A stretch of DNA of 64,000 nt. Source: Xanthomonas sp. Leaf131. Its GTDB lineage: Bacteria; Pseudomonadota; Gammaproteobacteria; Xanthomonadales; Xanthomonadaceae. The position numbers were made by a program, and so were the translations under genes. Shown here one piece after another: positions 27,606 to 36,612 of the stretch (position 1 is the stretch's first letter; each line of letters begins with the position of its first letter). Below the pieces are notes generated by a model. The model did not search any database. It saw nothing but the letters and a program-made list of their open reading frames with translations, and was not told where the DNA came from. The DNA lies in contig NZ_LMOG01000017.1 in NCBI RefSeq assembly GCF_001423495.1, positions 124,001 to 188,000 of the forward strand, written 5' to 3'.

Positions 27606-29255
27606 CTACTGCTGCGCCGCCCAGACAGCCAGCGTTTCGCGACCGATCTTGGCGTTGTGGCGGATATCCACCGGAAACCCGGAATGGCGCAGAAAACGCG
27701 AAATCCCTGCAGTGTGCGGATGCGCGGCGCCCAGCGCGCGCAACGCGGTTTCCACTTGCGCAAACGCCGATGCCGAAACACCCGGCTGCAATTCCACGCA
27801 CAGCACCGGCTGCTGTTGTCCGGCTGCGCCCACACCGACCAAGGCGGTGCGCCGCACCTGTGGATGCACGTTGAACACTGGCTCCACCTGCTCGGTGTAG
27901 AGCGGGCCGGTGGCAGTTTCCACGCGATGGGTCTTGCGCCCACAGAACCACAAGCGCCCTTCGGCATCGAAATACCCCACATCGCCCATGCGATGCACGA
28001 TGCGTTCGCTGCCATCACTGCCGCGCTCGCGGATCTTGGCGATGCGTGTGGCCGCGTCGCGGTTGAAGTAGGTATCGGTGGTGGTGGGGCCAGCGACGGT
28101 GATCTCGCCAACCTCGCCCACCGCCAGCACGCGCACGCCGCTCCACTCGGGAATGGCCGCATCGTCGATGGCGATGATGCGCACTTCATTGGGCGCTACC
28201 ACGTGGCCCACGCAGGTGCCGGCACCGGCCTCGGTGGCTGCGCGAGTAGCATCCAGCGTGCGCCCTTCGATCGCTGCCACCGGCAGACATTCGGTGGCGC
28301 CATACGGCGTCCAGAATTGCGCATCTGCCGGTAGCAGCGCGCGGATCTTGGCCACCACATCCGGCGGCACCGGCGCACCGGCCGAGGTGGCCAGGCGCAC
28401 ATTGGGCAACGGCTGGCCATAGTCGGCCAACACGCGCATCAACGCGGGCGAGCCGAACAACTGGGTCACCCCGAAGCGGTTGATCGCATCGTGCAACTTG
28501 CGCGGATCGGCGGTGGCCGGGCGGGTCGGATCCATGTCCGGAATCACCGAAGTCAGCCCCAATGCCGGATCGAACAAGGCGAACGGCGGGAACGTCGGCA
28601 GATCCACACCGCCGGGCTGCATGTCGAAAGCATTGCGCAGCAGCTCGATCTGCCCGACGAAATGCCGGTGCCGGTACACCACGCCCTTGGGCACGCCGGT
28701 CGAGCCGCTGGTGAACAGGATGGCGGCCACATCGTCCGGTGCAGTGTCGGCCAACTGACTGCCGGCACCGGCGCCATCGCGCTCCACGCGCGCCAGCGTC
28801 ACTCCACCCCAGCCGTAACGGCCGCCAACGCTGACGATCTGTTTTGCGGAGCGCGCCCAACGCAACAAACGACGCGCCAGCTGCGCCAGCGGAATACCGA
28901 TAAACGCCTGCGGCTGCGCTTCGTCCAGGCATTGCTTGAGCGCACGCTTGTCGATGCCCGGATCCACCAGCACCGGCACGGCGCCGGCCTTGAACAAGGC
29001 AAACATCAACAAGAAGAATTCCGGCGACGGCCGCACCATCACCACCGCACGCGCACCACGTCCGATGCCATGCACTGCCAATCCGGCGGCGATCGCATCG
29101 CTGCGCGCATCCAGCTCGGCATAGCTCAAGGTCACATCGTAGGCGGCGAATCCGTTGGCGGCGCGTCGGCCCGGGCAGCGGATGGCGATCTGCTCGGGGC
29201 GCGCGCGCGCGAGTTCCGGCAGGGTGGCGGCGATATTGCAGAGAGGAGTCGTCAT
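27606..29255 (-). CDS. oleC: Olefin beta-lactone synthetase
   Basis: 549 residues from ATG 29255; ATG 29273 would add six. An AMP-dependent synthetase-fold enzyme that, in the ole pathway, uses ATP to turn the 2-alkyl-3-hydroxyalkanoate into a beta-lactone. ANL motifs are AAILFTSGSTGVPKGVVYRH (A3), FALFDPALGL, FWTPYGATECLPV (A5) and GDVGYFDAEGRLWFCGRKTHRV (A7-A8), followed by the C-terminal subdomain with a Lys near AKIGRETL. A general acyl-CoA ligase is the alternative; the linked oleA, oleB and oleD favour OleC. Divergent from the YkgJ gene across 310 bp. Confidence 0.9.
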   Translation of the reverse strand: MTTPLCNIAATLPELARARPEQIAIRCPGRRAANGFAAYDVTLSYAELDARSDAIAAGLAVHGIGRGARAVVMVRPSPEFFLLMFALFKAGAVPVLVDPGIDKRALKQCLDEAQPQAFIGIPLAQLARRLLRWARSAKQIVSVGGRYGWGGVTLARVERDGAGAGSQLADTAPDDVAAILFTSGSTGVPKGVVYRHRHFVGQIELLRNAFDMQPGGVDLPTFPPFALFDPALGLTSVIPDMDPTRPATADPRKLHDAINRFGVTQLFGSPALMRVLADYGQPLPNVRLATSAGAPVPPDVVAKIRALLPADAQFWTPYGATECLPVAAIEGRTLDATRAATEAGAGTCVGHVVAPNEVRIIAIDDAAIPEWSGVRVLAVGEVGEITVAGPTTTDTYFNRDAATRIAKIRERGSDGSERIVHRMGDVGYFDAEGRLWFCGRKTHRVETATGPLYTEQVEPVFNVHPQVRRTALVGVGAAGQQQPVLCVELQPGVSASAFAQVETALRALGAAHPHTAGISRFLRHSGFPVDIRHNAKIGRETLAVWAAQQ

Positions 29256-29565
29256 TGGTCCATTATCACCCATGCGCCAACGGTGCCGGCTGCTTGCGTC
29301 ACTTTCAAAAAATCACGTGCGCGATTGAGTGCGCCGTTGCCGCTATCGCGCTGCTTCGGCGCCATCCGGCCATCACCAGGCTGCACGGTGTTCGCGCGAC
29401 ACGCGCTGCCCAACCGGTGACTCGCTCCCATCGTCTATATGCGCTTGCCCGACCTATGCAGATGAACCGCTCACCGGCGCGCATCCGCGCCACTTGTATC
29501 GCGCCGTGGTTCGGTCAGAATGCCGCGCTCTCCACGTTGTTTCGCCGCGCAAGGCCCGGCATGCC
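29256..29565. other. Divergent promoter region of oleC and the YkgJ-like gene
   Basis: 310 bp without a gene. It must hold the oleC promoter (minus strand) and that of the YkgJ-like gene (plus). I see no strong operator or RNA structure. Confidence 0.55.
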
Positions 29566-29949
29566 ATGGCACACCCCTGCCTTACCTGCGGCGCCTGCTG
29601 CGCCTACTTCCGCGTCAGTTTCCACTGGAGCGAAGCCGATCCCGCATTGGGCGGCAGGGTGCCGATCGAGCTGACCGACGCGCTACGCACGCACGAGCGC
29701 GTCATGCGCGGCACCTCGCAATCGCAGCCGCGCTGCATCGCACTGGACGCGGACATCGGCCGCTACAGCCGCTGCAGCATCCATGACCGCCGCCCCTCGT
29801 CCTGTGCCGCCGTGCCGGCCTCGCTGGAGTTCGGGCAGCGCAGCGCGCAGTGCGACAAATCGCGGCTGGCGCATGGCCTGCATGCGCTCAGCGAGGCTGA
29901 CTGGGTCGGCGTGGACGACGCCCAGCGCAATCCGCTGCCGGTGTTGTAA
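29566..29949 (+). CDS. YkgJ-family cysteine-cluster protein
   Basis: 127 residues from ATG 29566. The N-terminal CLTCGACCAYFR cluster is the CxxCxxCC signature of the YkgJ/FliB-like zinc- or iron-chelating family. Later Cys residues occur in RCIALD, RCSIHDRRPSSC and AQCDKSR. LTDALRTHERVM and HDRRPSSC are usual for the family. Small cytoplasmic metal-binding protein; role unknown. It sits on the plus strand between oleB and oleC, convergent with oleB. Confidence 0.87.
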   Translation: MAHPCLTCGACCAYFRVSFHWSEADPALGGRVPIELTDALRTHERVMRGTSQSQPRCIALDADIGRYSRCSIHDRRPSSCAAVPASLEFGQRSAQCDKSRLAHGLHALSEADWVGVDDAQRNPLPVL

Positions 29950-30009
29950 CCGCGCATCGCAGCGAGTGCGTGCACTTCTGTTGACGACGCCCGACACAGC
30001 ACGTGACAC

Positions 30010-30030
30010 GGCCGATGCTCGGCATCGGCC
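30010..30030. terminator. Hairpin between YkgJ-like gene and oleB
   Basis: A 9-bp perfect stem (GGCCGATGC / GCATCGGCC) with a TCG loop between two converging genes. No strong T run. Confidence 0.5.
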
Positions 30031-30104
30031 TGGCCACTGATCCAATCCAGTTCCTGCGCACGCTCGCACTTACCTGCCGAGCGCGCGGTGTCCTGGTAAG
30101 CGGC

Positions 30105-31007
30105 TTACAGCGGATTACGCTCCAGAAACGCACGGATCGCCGGCACCAGCACTACGTGCTTGTCTTCCAGCACGTAGTGATTGGCATCGTCGAACGCGGT
30201 GACGTCGGCAGTCGGCAACGCCTTGCGAAAACCGGCCAGGAAGTGCTTGTCGAAGCAGATGTCGCGCAGGCCCCAGGCGATAAACGCCGGGCGATCGGCG
30301 AACGAAGGCAATGCCTGCGCCGAACGTTCCAGCAACGACCAGGCCTGGTCGGCGGGCGACAGCGGAATGTCCTGCATGAAGCGGATGGTGGAGATGCGGT
30401 TGCGCCAATTGTTGTACGGCGCCACGTACGCACGACGCACGGCGGCCGGCATCCGCCGCGATACGCCAAACCACGAGGCGCCGGACGAAAAGGCATTGAA
30501 CGTGCGGATAAACCACTCGCCCGGCCGCCAATGCCGGCCCATCGCGATCTGCCACGGCATCGGCTTTTCCGGCGGCAACGGGAATGCGGCGGTGTTGGTG
30601 ATCACCAGCCGCTTGACCTGCGAGTGATGCGACAACGCCCAGCCAAACCCGATCATGCCACCCCAATCGTGCACCGCCAGCGTGATCGGCCCACTGATGC
30701 CCAGATGCCGCAGCAACGTGTCCAGATCGTCCACGCGCGACTGCAAGGTGTAGTCGTAACGCGGCTGCGCGTCAGGCGCATCGTCCGGCTTGTCGGATAG
30801 CCCCATGCCGATATGGTCGGGCACGATGCAGCGATACCGATCCGACAGGCCACTCACCAAGTGCCGCCACAAATAACTCCACGACGGATTGCCGTGCAGC
30901 ATCACGACCACCTCGCCATCGCGCGGGCCTTCGTCCAGATACGACATCGCAATGCCGGGACGCACCTCAAGGCGCTTGGGAGTGAAGGGATAGCCGGGGT
31001 AGTTCAT
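30105..31007 (-). CDS. oleB: Olefin biosynthesis beta-lactone decarboxylase
   Basis: 300 residues. An alpha/beta-hydrolase of the haloalkane-dehalogenase branch that opens and decarboxylates the cis-beta-lactone to the final olefin. The nucleophile is Asp114 in AVHDWGGMIG, the position known for Xanthomonas OleB; the catalytic His is His277 in DDANHYVLE, with Asp249 as probable acid. HGNPSWSYLWRHL near residue 38 is the oxyanion-hole block. It is separate from OleC, whereas some bacteria carry an OleBC fusion. A Fic gene lies between it and oleA; the YkgJ gene follows in the opposite direction. Confidence 0.93.
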   Translation of the reverse strand: MNYPGYPFTPKRLEVRPGIAMSYLDEGPRDGEVVVMLHGNPSWSYLWRHLVSGLSDRYRCIVPDHIGMGLSDKPDDAPDAQPRYDYTLQSRVDDLDTLLRHLGISGPITLAVHDWGGMIGFGWALSHHSQVKRLVITNTAAFPLPPEKPMPWQIAMGRHWRPGEWFIRTFNAFSSGASWFGVSRRMPAAVRRAYVAPYNNWRNRISTIRFMQDIPLSPADQAWSLLERSAQALPSFADRPAFIAWGLRDICFDKHFLAGFRKALPTADVTAFDDANHYVLEDKHVVLVPAIRAFLERNPL

Positions 31008-31138
31008 GGATCTCTCTATTTGCTAAAGCTCGGACGGGGTATGTCTCTGGCAGGTAGCCAACTACATCGCCACAACATTATCGAAAAGACGCTGGCTCTA
31101 TCTGCATCGCTAGCAACGGTCATGTGCGAACCGATCGC

Positions 31139-32308
31139 TCACAGCGGCTGCGCTCCTTCGCTGAGGATGTCGAGATAGGCGTGATAGGCAAAAATACGAT
31201 GCCGCTGCTGGCCGGTAAGTTCGTTGACGATTTCCAGCTCCTGCAGGGTGCGTACCGCAGCACGGATGGTGGGTGCACTCAGTGACAGGGTGGGTGCCAC
31301 TTGCGGCACTGCCAACACCACGCGACGCGCGAACTGCTCAAACACCAGACCGACGTTACCTGCTCGCTGGCCCAACGCCGCAATACGGGCACGATCACGC
31401 GCCAACAGTGCCAGCAGGCGTTGCGCAGTATCGACGGCTTGTTGCGCGGTCTCTGCCACACCATCCAGAAAGAAACCAAGCCATCCTTCCCAATCACCGT
31501 TGAGTCGAACCGCATTGAGGCGATCGTAGTAATCGGCACGACGGCGTTTGAAATACAGGCTCAGATACAGGCTGGGCTCTCGCAGCACGCCTTCGCTGCA
31601 CAGAATCAAGGTAATCAACAACCGCCCCAATCGCCCATTTCCATCGCTGAAAGGATGGATGGTTTCGAACTGCACATGGGCAAGCGCCGCCTTCACCAAC
31701 GGCGGCACCTGCCCCTGCGGTGCGTGCAGAAACTGTTCGAGTGCCGACAGCGCATCGGGCAATGCATCTGGCGGTGGCGGCACGAAGTGTGCAAGTGCAG
31801 GCGAGGCGCCTCCTATCCATACCTGACTCCGACGGAATTCACCGGGCTGCTTGCCGGCACCACGGCCACCTTGCAGCAACAGGGCATGCATTTCGCGGAT
31901 CAGGCGCAATGACAGCGGGAAATCGTCCTCGCGCAGGCGGCGCAGCCCATGGTTGAGGGCCGCGACATAGTTGGACACCTCTTCGACATCGTCGATAGGC
32001 ACGCCCGGCGCTGCATCCATTTCGAACAGCAGCAGATCCGACAGCGATGACTGGGTTCCTTCGATCTGCGACGACAGCAAGGCTTCCTTGCGCACGTACT
32101 GATAGAGGAACAGTTCCGGGTCCGGCAGCATCAGCGTGATGCCGTCCAATCGCCCCAAGGCTTGATCGGCGCGCTCTTTGCGCGCGACCAGTTCCGCTTG
32201 GGCGAAATCCAACGCCGGCAACGGCGGCAGCGGATCAGGGACAAACGCCTGGTAGCGGCTCCCGGCGAGGGCGCCAGAGACGTAATGTCCAGTCATGCGA
32301 TGACCCAT
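31139..32308 (-). CDS. Fic-family protein with N-terminal inhibitory helix
   Basis: 389 residues from ATG 32308, preceded by TAGGAAAG. The Fic active site HPFSDGNGRLGR is at 218-229, with all catalytic positions kept, so AMP transfer from ATP to a protein hydroxyl is likely. SSQIEG at 79-84 matches the inhibitory motif (S/T)xxxE(G/N), placing it in class II, in which the autoinhibitory helix precedes the Fic fold. A C-terminal winged-helix-like part (APTIRAAVRTLQELEIVNELTG) is typical of housekeeping Fic proteins. It lies between oleA (114 bp) and oleB (131 bp) on the same strand. Confidence 0.92.
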   Translation of the reverse strand: MGHRMTGHYVSGALAGSRYQAFVPDPLPPLPALDFAQAELVARKERADQALGRLDGITLMLPDPELFLYQYVRKEALLSSQIEGTQSSLSDLLLFEMDAAPGVPIDDVEEVSNYVAALNHGLRRLREDDFPLSLRLIREMHALLLQGGRGAGKQPGEFRRSQVWIGGASPALAHFVPPPPDALPDALSALEQFLHAPQGQVPPLVKAALAHVQFETIHPFSDGNGRLGRLLITLILCSEGVLREPSLYLSLYFKRRRADYYDRLNAVRLNGDWEGWLGFFLDGVAETAQQAVDTAQRLLALLARDRARIAALGQRAGNVGLVFEQFARRVVLAVPQVAPTLSLSAPTIRAAVRTLQELEIVNELTGQQRHRIFAYHAYLDILSEGAQPL

Positions 32309-32422
32309 CGTCTTTCCTAACAGCCCGCAATCGTTCCTGCAAGGAAACTTAGATACCACTTTTTTACTTAAGCGGCCACATTGCCCGGCATGAGACAGCA
32401 CATGCCGGGCAATGTCAGCAAC

Positions 32423-33439
32423 TCACCAAACCACTTCCGCCATCGAGCAATTCAGCCCAGAACCAATCCCCATCAGCGCAATCCGGTCGCCCTTCTTCAG
32501 GCGGCCGAGCTCCTTGAGCTTGCTGAGCACGATCGGCACCGACGCCGGGCCGATATTGCCGTGCTCGCCGAAGATGGTCATGACCTTGGCCGGGTCGATG
32601 CCGAACGACTTCACGAACGAGGCGGTGTGCGGGCGGCTGACCTGGTGAATGACGAATTGATCCAGCTCGTCCACCGCCCAGCCCATCACCTGCTTGGCGG
32701 CCAGGAAGGTCTTCTGCGCCAGCTTGATGCCTTCGATCAGCAGCAGGCGGGTATCGGTGACCATGCGGTCCAGGTTGCCCCGGCACAGCTTGTTCCACTC
32801 GGTGGCCGAGCGGGTCACGCCGCCCTTGTAGCGCGGGGCGTCGGGCACCAGCTCGGTGCGCGCCATGACCATGGCCGCCGCACCGCAGCCAAGGGTCAGC
32901 GCGGCCAGTTCGTTGCGGAACTCTTCTTCGGTAACGTCCGGCGAGGTCATGCGCTCGAGCGTCTTTTCGTAGACCAGGTTGGCGGTCTCGCCGTCCACAA
33001 CCAACGCATAGTCGATCTCGCCACGCTCCAGCATGCGGGCGGCGATGTCCATGCCATTGATGAAGGCGAGGCAGGCGTTGGCCACGTCGAAGGTCACGCA
33101 GTGGTCGCTGACCCCCAGGTTGCCCGACACGATGGAGGCCGTGGACGGCTCCAGGTAGTCGCGGCTCACCGAGGTGTTGACCAGCAGGCCAATCTTTTCG
33201 ATGCCGATACCGGCGTCGAGCAGTGCCTTGCGTGCGGCTAGCGTGGCGGCATCCGATGCCTGGACATCCTGATCCCACAAGCGCCGTGCATGGATACCGG
33301 CAACGTCGCCCAACACGTCGGTCTTGATGCCGAGGCGGTCGTAGGTCGGTTGCAGGCGCTCGTTGATTTCCTTGGAAGTCAGCGTATGCGGCGCATCAAT
33401 ATGCGCCAGTCCCGCGATGGAGACATTCTGGAAGAGCAT
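32423..33439 (-). CDS. oleA: 2-alkyl-3-oxoalkanoate synthase, olefin biosynthesis (thiolase fold)
   Basis: 338 residues from ATG 33439. It joins two long-chain acyl-CoAs head to head in a non-decarboxylative Claisen condensation. Thiolase/FabH fold with Cys123 in VANACLAF, His265 in VIHQVS, Asn295 in EHGNIG and Glu97 in YLEPS. With the 20-residue tag used in published numbering these match Cys143, His285, Asn315 and Glu117 of X. campestris OleA. That match, plus oleB, oleC and oleD nearby, makes the call secure. First gene of the ole region in transcription order. Confidence 0.96.
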   Translation of the reverse strand: MLFQNVSIAGLAHIDAPHTLTSKEINERLQPTYDRLGIKTDVLGDVAGIHARRLWDQDVQASDAATLAARKALLDAGIGIEKIGLLVNTSVSRDYLEPSTASIVSGNLGVSDHCVTFDVANACLAFINGMDIAARMLERGEIDYALVVDGETANLVYEKTLERMTSPDVTEEEFRNELAALTLGCGAAAMVMARTELVPDAPRYKGGVTRSATEWNKLCRGNLDRMVTDTRLLLIEGIKLAQKTFLAAKQVMGWAVDELDQFVIHQVSRPHTASFVKSFGIDPAKVMTIFGEHGNIGPASVPIVLSKLKELGRLKKGDRIALMGIGSGLNCSMAEVVW

Positions 33440-33540
33440 CGAAGTAGCGCCATGGCGTCAGGCGAGGGGGCGCTAGTCTAGCCGCTGGCTGGTTTTACCG
33501 CATCTTTACATTTGAACCGGCCGCGCCCCAGCCCAACGGT

Positions 33541-33861
33541 TCAGCGCGGCGGGCAACGGAACGCATTGAAACGCTGGCTGCCATCGGCCGGCTGGCCCTG
33601 CGCCTGGACGGTGTTGGCATTGGCGCTGGTTGCCTCGTTGCGTGCCAGCGTTTCCAGTTCTTCCTGCACCCGCAACGGGTTGCGGTTGTAGAAGCCGACC
33701 TTGCTCTTGACCGACACCACCACCTCGCCCTGCTGCTGACATCCAGCTGGCACAGGGCCTGCGGGCAGGACCTGCACGCTTTTGCCGCTTTGTTCGATCG
33801 GCACCCAGGTGCAAGCCGCGGTGGTGGTGGCAAGCAGAACAGACAGCATCAGCACGCGCAT
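33541..33861 (-). CDS. DUF4156/RcsF-like lipoprotein
   Basis: 106 residues from ATG 33861. The signal peptide ends in lipobox TAAC (residues 15-18 region), so it is a lipid-anchored envelope protein. The mature part has CQQQGEVVVSVKSKVGF and ends FRCPPR, with an N-terminal and a C-terminal Cys that may pair, as in RcsF-type DUF4156 domains. A surface-stress sensor role is possible but unproven. It is about 100 bp upstream of oleA on the same strand. Confidence 0.75.
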   Translation of the reverse strand: MRVLMLSVLLATTTAACTWVPIEQSGKSVQVLPAGPVPAGCQQQGEVVVSVKSKVGFYNRNPLRVQEELETLARNEATSANANTVQAQGQPADGSQRFNAFRCPPR

Positions 33862-34260
33862 AAGTCTTAGACACCTGAGGGGAAAAACGGATTGTGCCGC
33901 AGTTGCCTGGTCGCAATCCGGCACTGGCAAACGTCTGCCACGCACTCATTCAGCGCCCAAAGCCCTGCCTCGACCGGCACCAACATGCTGCCCGTTGCGA
34001 TGTCCGCCGTTCCTGCATGCGTCCGGGTGTCCGGACGCGGACACAGACGCCTGCAAAAAATCCCTTTGAAATCAATGCGCCAATGCTGGCACGCGGTTTG
34101 CTCTATTGCATGGGCAAGCACATCGGTCGCGCCGCGAAGTCACTCGAATATGAGTGCTGGCTGAACAAATAGAGAAACGCCGAGAAACTCCTTGCACATA
34201 CCGAAACGGTGTACTACCTTACTACCACACCACTGCTCACCCACACCAAGAGACCTCGCC
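33862..34260. other. 399-bp intergenic region upstream of VQVRP-repeat gene
   Basis: No gene found. It contains a small perfect hairpin at 34027-34044 (GTGTCCG-GACG-CGGACAC). It presumably carries promoters for the DUF4156 lipoprotein and the plus-strand gene at 34261. Confidence 0.6.
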
Positions 34261-34722
34261 ATGAAGACCCAGACCCTGCGCATCGCCCTCTCCGCCGCCC
34301 TGCTCGCCGGCACCGCCCTGGCCGGTTTTGCCCAGGCCGCCAGCCTGACCACGCTGGAGACCGTGCAAGTCCGCCCGGCCGCCGACCAGATTGCCCAGCA
34401 GATGCTGGAACGCAGCAGCGACATCCGCACCCTGAGCGCCGTGCAGGTGCGTCCGTCGGCCGAACAGCTGGCTGCACTCGCCGCCGAACAGGCTGGCCCG
34501 CGCATCGTCACCCTGGGGACCGTCCAGGTGCGCCCCTCCGCCGAACAGCGCGCCGACCTGGTGGTCCGTAGCACCGCCGCCAGTGCACAGACCGCTTCAG
34601 GCCAGGCCGCTGCCGCCATTGGCGCGCTGATGGGTCAGGTCATCGTCAATCTGCCGGTGCCGCAGCTGCAGCCGTCGCCGGCCGAACTGGAAGCGCTGGT
34701 CAACGCCACCCTCAGCCTCTAA
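34261..34722 (+). CDS. Exported protein with three VQVRP repeats, unknown function
   Basis: 153 residues from ATG 34261. The signal peptide ends at about AQAAS (residue 28). The mature protein repeats TVQVRPAADQ (34-43), AVQVRPSAEQ (60-69) and TVQVRPSAEQ (87-96) at 26-27-residue spacing, each preceded by a Leu. A weaker fourth PQLQPSPAELEAL is near 136. The unit is not one I know. Nothing suggests a catalytic site; a periplasmic adhesion, chaperone or structural role would be speculation. It is 26 bp upstream of trmL and likely co-transcribed. Confidence 0.72.
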   Translation: MKTQTLRIALSAALLAGTALAGFAQAASLTTLETVQVRPAADQIAQQMLERSSDIRTLSAVQVRPSAEQLAALAAEQAGPRIVTLGTVQVRPSAEQRADLVVRSTAASAQTASGQAAAAIGALMGQVIVNLPVPQLQPSPAELEALVNATLSL

Positions 34723-34748
34723 GCACGCGCGCAGCTACACTTGCGCGC

Positions 34749-35225
34749 ATGTCAGCACCTGTCCTCGACGTCATCCTGTTTCAACCGGAAATTCCGCCCA
34801 ACACGGGCAATGTGATTCGCTTGTGCGCCAACACCGGCGCGCGCCTGCACCTGATCGAGCCGCTCGGTTTCGACCTCAGCGACAAGCAGCTCAGACGCGC
34901 CGGCCTGGACTATCACGAATACGCAACCCTGCAGGTGCATGCCGACCTGCCCACCGCACTGGCCGCAATCGCGCCCAAGCGCGTGTTTGCACTGAGTACG
35001 CGTAGCACCGTGCGTTACGACACACCGCAGTTCGCAGATGGCGATGCTTTTTTGTTTGGCCCGGAAACCCGCGGCCTGCCGGCCGAGGTGTTGGAGTCGA
35101 TCCCGCCACAGCACCGGCTACGCTTGCCGATGCGCCCGGACAACCGCAGCCTCAATCTGTCCAATACGGTTGCGGTCATGGTGTTCGAAGCCTGGCGTCA
35201 GTGGGACTTCAACGGCGGCCAGTAA
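34749..35225 (+). CDS. trmL: tRNA (cytidine(34)-2'-O)-methyltransferase
   Basis: 158 residues. A minimal SPOUT methyltransferase that 2'-O-methylates the wobble base of tRNA-Leu with S-adenosylmethionine. Motifs are FQPEIPPNTGNVIRLCANTG near the N terminus, FLFGPETRGLPAEVLE, and the knot LRLPMRPDNRSLNLSNTVAVMVFEA. Length and motifs match E. coli TrmL (157). Confidence 0.95.
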   Translation: MSAPVLDVILFQPEIPPNTGNVIRLCANTGARLHLIEPLGFDLSDKQLRRAGLDYHEYATLQVHADLPTALAAIAPKRVFALSTRSTVRYDTPQFADGDAFLFGPETRGLPAEVLESIPPQHRLRLPMRPDNRSLNLSNTVAVMVFEAWRQWDFNGGQ

Positions 35226-35379
35226 CGCGATGATCGAAACGTCCGCACCACTGCCGGGCGGCTGATCGCTGCTGGAACATGGCGCATCCCGCGCACCGGT
35301 GACGGTTCTGCGCGCACTCCATGCGCACTCGATCGTCGCTTGCGATGTTGTGCCTGGGCGCGACGCTCATGCCATGGCC

Positions 35380-36603
35380 TCACTGCATCACTTGGACATC
35401 GGTCGCTGCCTGCAACATGCCGCGGCAACCTGCCCACAGCGCAACCGCCAGCAATGCAATCGCCCCCAGCACCAGAAACGCGATGCGATAGCCAAAGGCG
35501 TGCGCCAGCCAGCCACCGAACGCCGGGCTTAGCGCCGCGCCCACGCCCTGCACGGTCATGACTGCGCCCTGCCCGACGTTGACCCGCCCGGTCCCCTGCA
35601 GCAGCCGCGCCACCAGCGCCGGCACCACTACCGCCTGTAGTCCCGCGCCGAGTCCATCCAGCATCTGCACCGGAAACACGCCCCAGCCCTGGATCAACGA
35701 CGCCGCTACCAGCGCGCGCAGCGGCAACGCCATAAAGGCGATCAGCAGCACCCACCAATGGCCATGCACGCGGATCCAGCGCATCGCCAGCAATGCCACC
35801 ACCACCATCGTGGCTTGCGCGACCACGATCGTGGTGGCCGTCAGCGCGCTCGGGTCGCCGGCATGCGCCGCCACGATCGCCATGCCGTACAGCGGCAGCA
35901 TCGCCGCATTGCCCAGGTGGAACAGCCCCAGCGTAGCCGCCAGCAGCGCCAGCGGCCGACAGGTCAGCAACACCCGCCAGCCGCTGAGGGTGTCCGCGCC
36001 ATCGGTGTTGCCCAGACCGCGCGCGGCGCGATGGTCGATGGCCGCCGACGGAATCAGCCACACCGCCACGATCGCCAGCACGCCGAAAGCTGCGGTGAGC
36101 ACAAAGATCGCCGCAAACCCGTACCGCCATCCCAGCCAACCGGCCAATAGTGCGGCCAGCATGTTGCCGGCATGGTTGGCGACCTGGTTGCGCGCCAACT
36201 GATGATCGAATCCGTGTGCGTGCACCAGCCCCAGGGTAATGCCGGTGAGCGCCGGGCCGATACCGGCCGCCGCCAACGCCGAGGCAATCTGCGCGGCGAC
36301 CACGCCGGTAGAGGTCGGGTGCAGCCAGATCAGCGTGGTCGCCAGCAGGATCATCAGGCAACCGACAACCACCACGGCGCGTTTGCGCCGGGTGGTATCG
36401 ACCAGTGCACCGGCCGGCGTGGTGGCAAGCATGCCGGCGATGCCGCCCACGCTCATCACCGTGCCGATCGCCGCCACCGACCAGCCCTTGGATTGCAGGA
36501 ACACGCTGAGAAACGGCCCCAGCCCGTCCTGCACGTCGGCCACGCTGAAATGCAGCGCCTCCAACGCACGCGTACCGCGCGGACGCGCCGTGCTCATGCG
36601 CAT
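35380..36603 (-). CDS. Major facilitator superfamily transporter
   Basis: 407 residues, about 12 membrane spans. The N-terminal half carries the MFS loop GALVDTTRRKRAVVVVG. It starts at ATG 36603 with AGGAG 7 bp upstream; ATG 36597 is the alternative. It is 9 bp downstream of a two-repeat unknown protein on the same strand, so probably co-transcribed with it. Substrate unknown; an efflux role is common in this family. Confidence 0.85.
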   Translation of the reverse strand: MRMSTARPRGTRALEALHFSVADVQDGLGPFLSVFLQSKGWSVAAIGTVMSVGGIAGMLATTPAGALVDTTRRKRAVVVVGCLMILLATTLIWLHPTSTGVVAAQIASALAAAGIGPALTGITLGLVHAHGFDHQLARNQVANHAGNMLAALLAGWLGWRYGFAAIFVLTAAFGVLAIVAVWLIPSAAIDHRAARGLGNTDGADTLSGWRVLLTCRPLALLAATLGLFHLGNAAMLPLYGMAIVAAHAGDPSALTATTIVVAQATMVVVALLAMRWIRVHGHWWVLLIAFMALPLRALVAASLIQGWGVFPVQMLDGLGAGLQAVVVPALVARLLQGTGRVNVGQGAVMTVQGVGAALSPAFGGWLAHAFGYRIAFLVLGAIALLAVALWAGCRGMLQAATDVQVMQ

Positions 36604-36612
36604 CGCGCGCTC

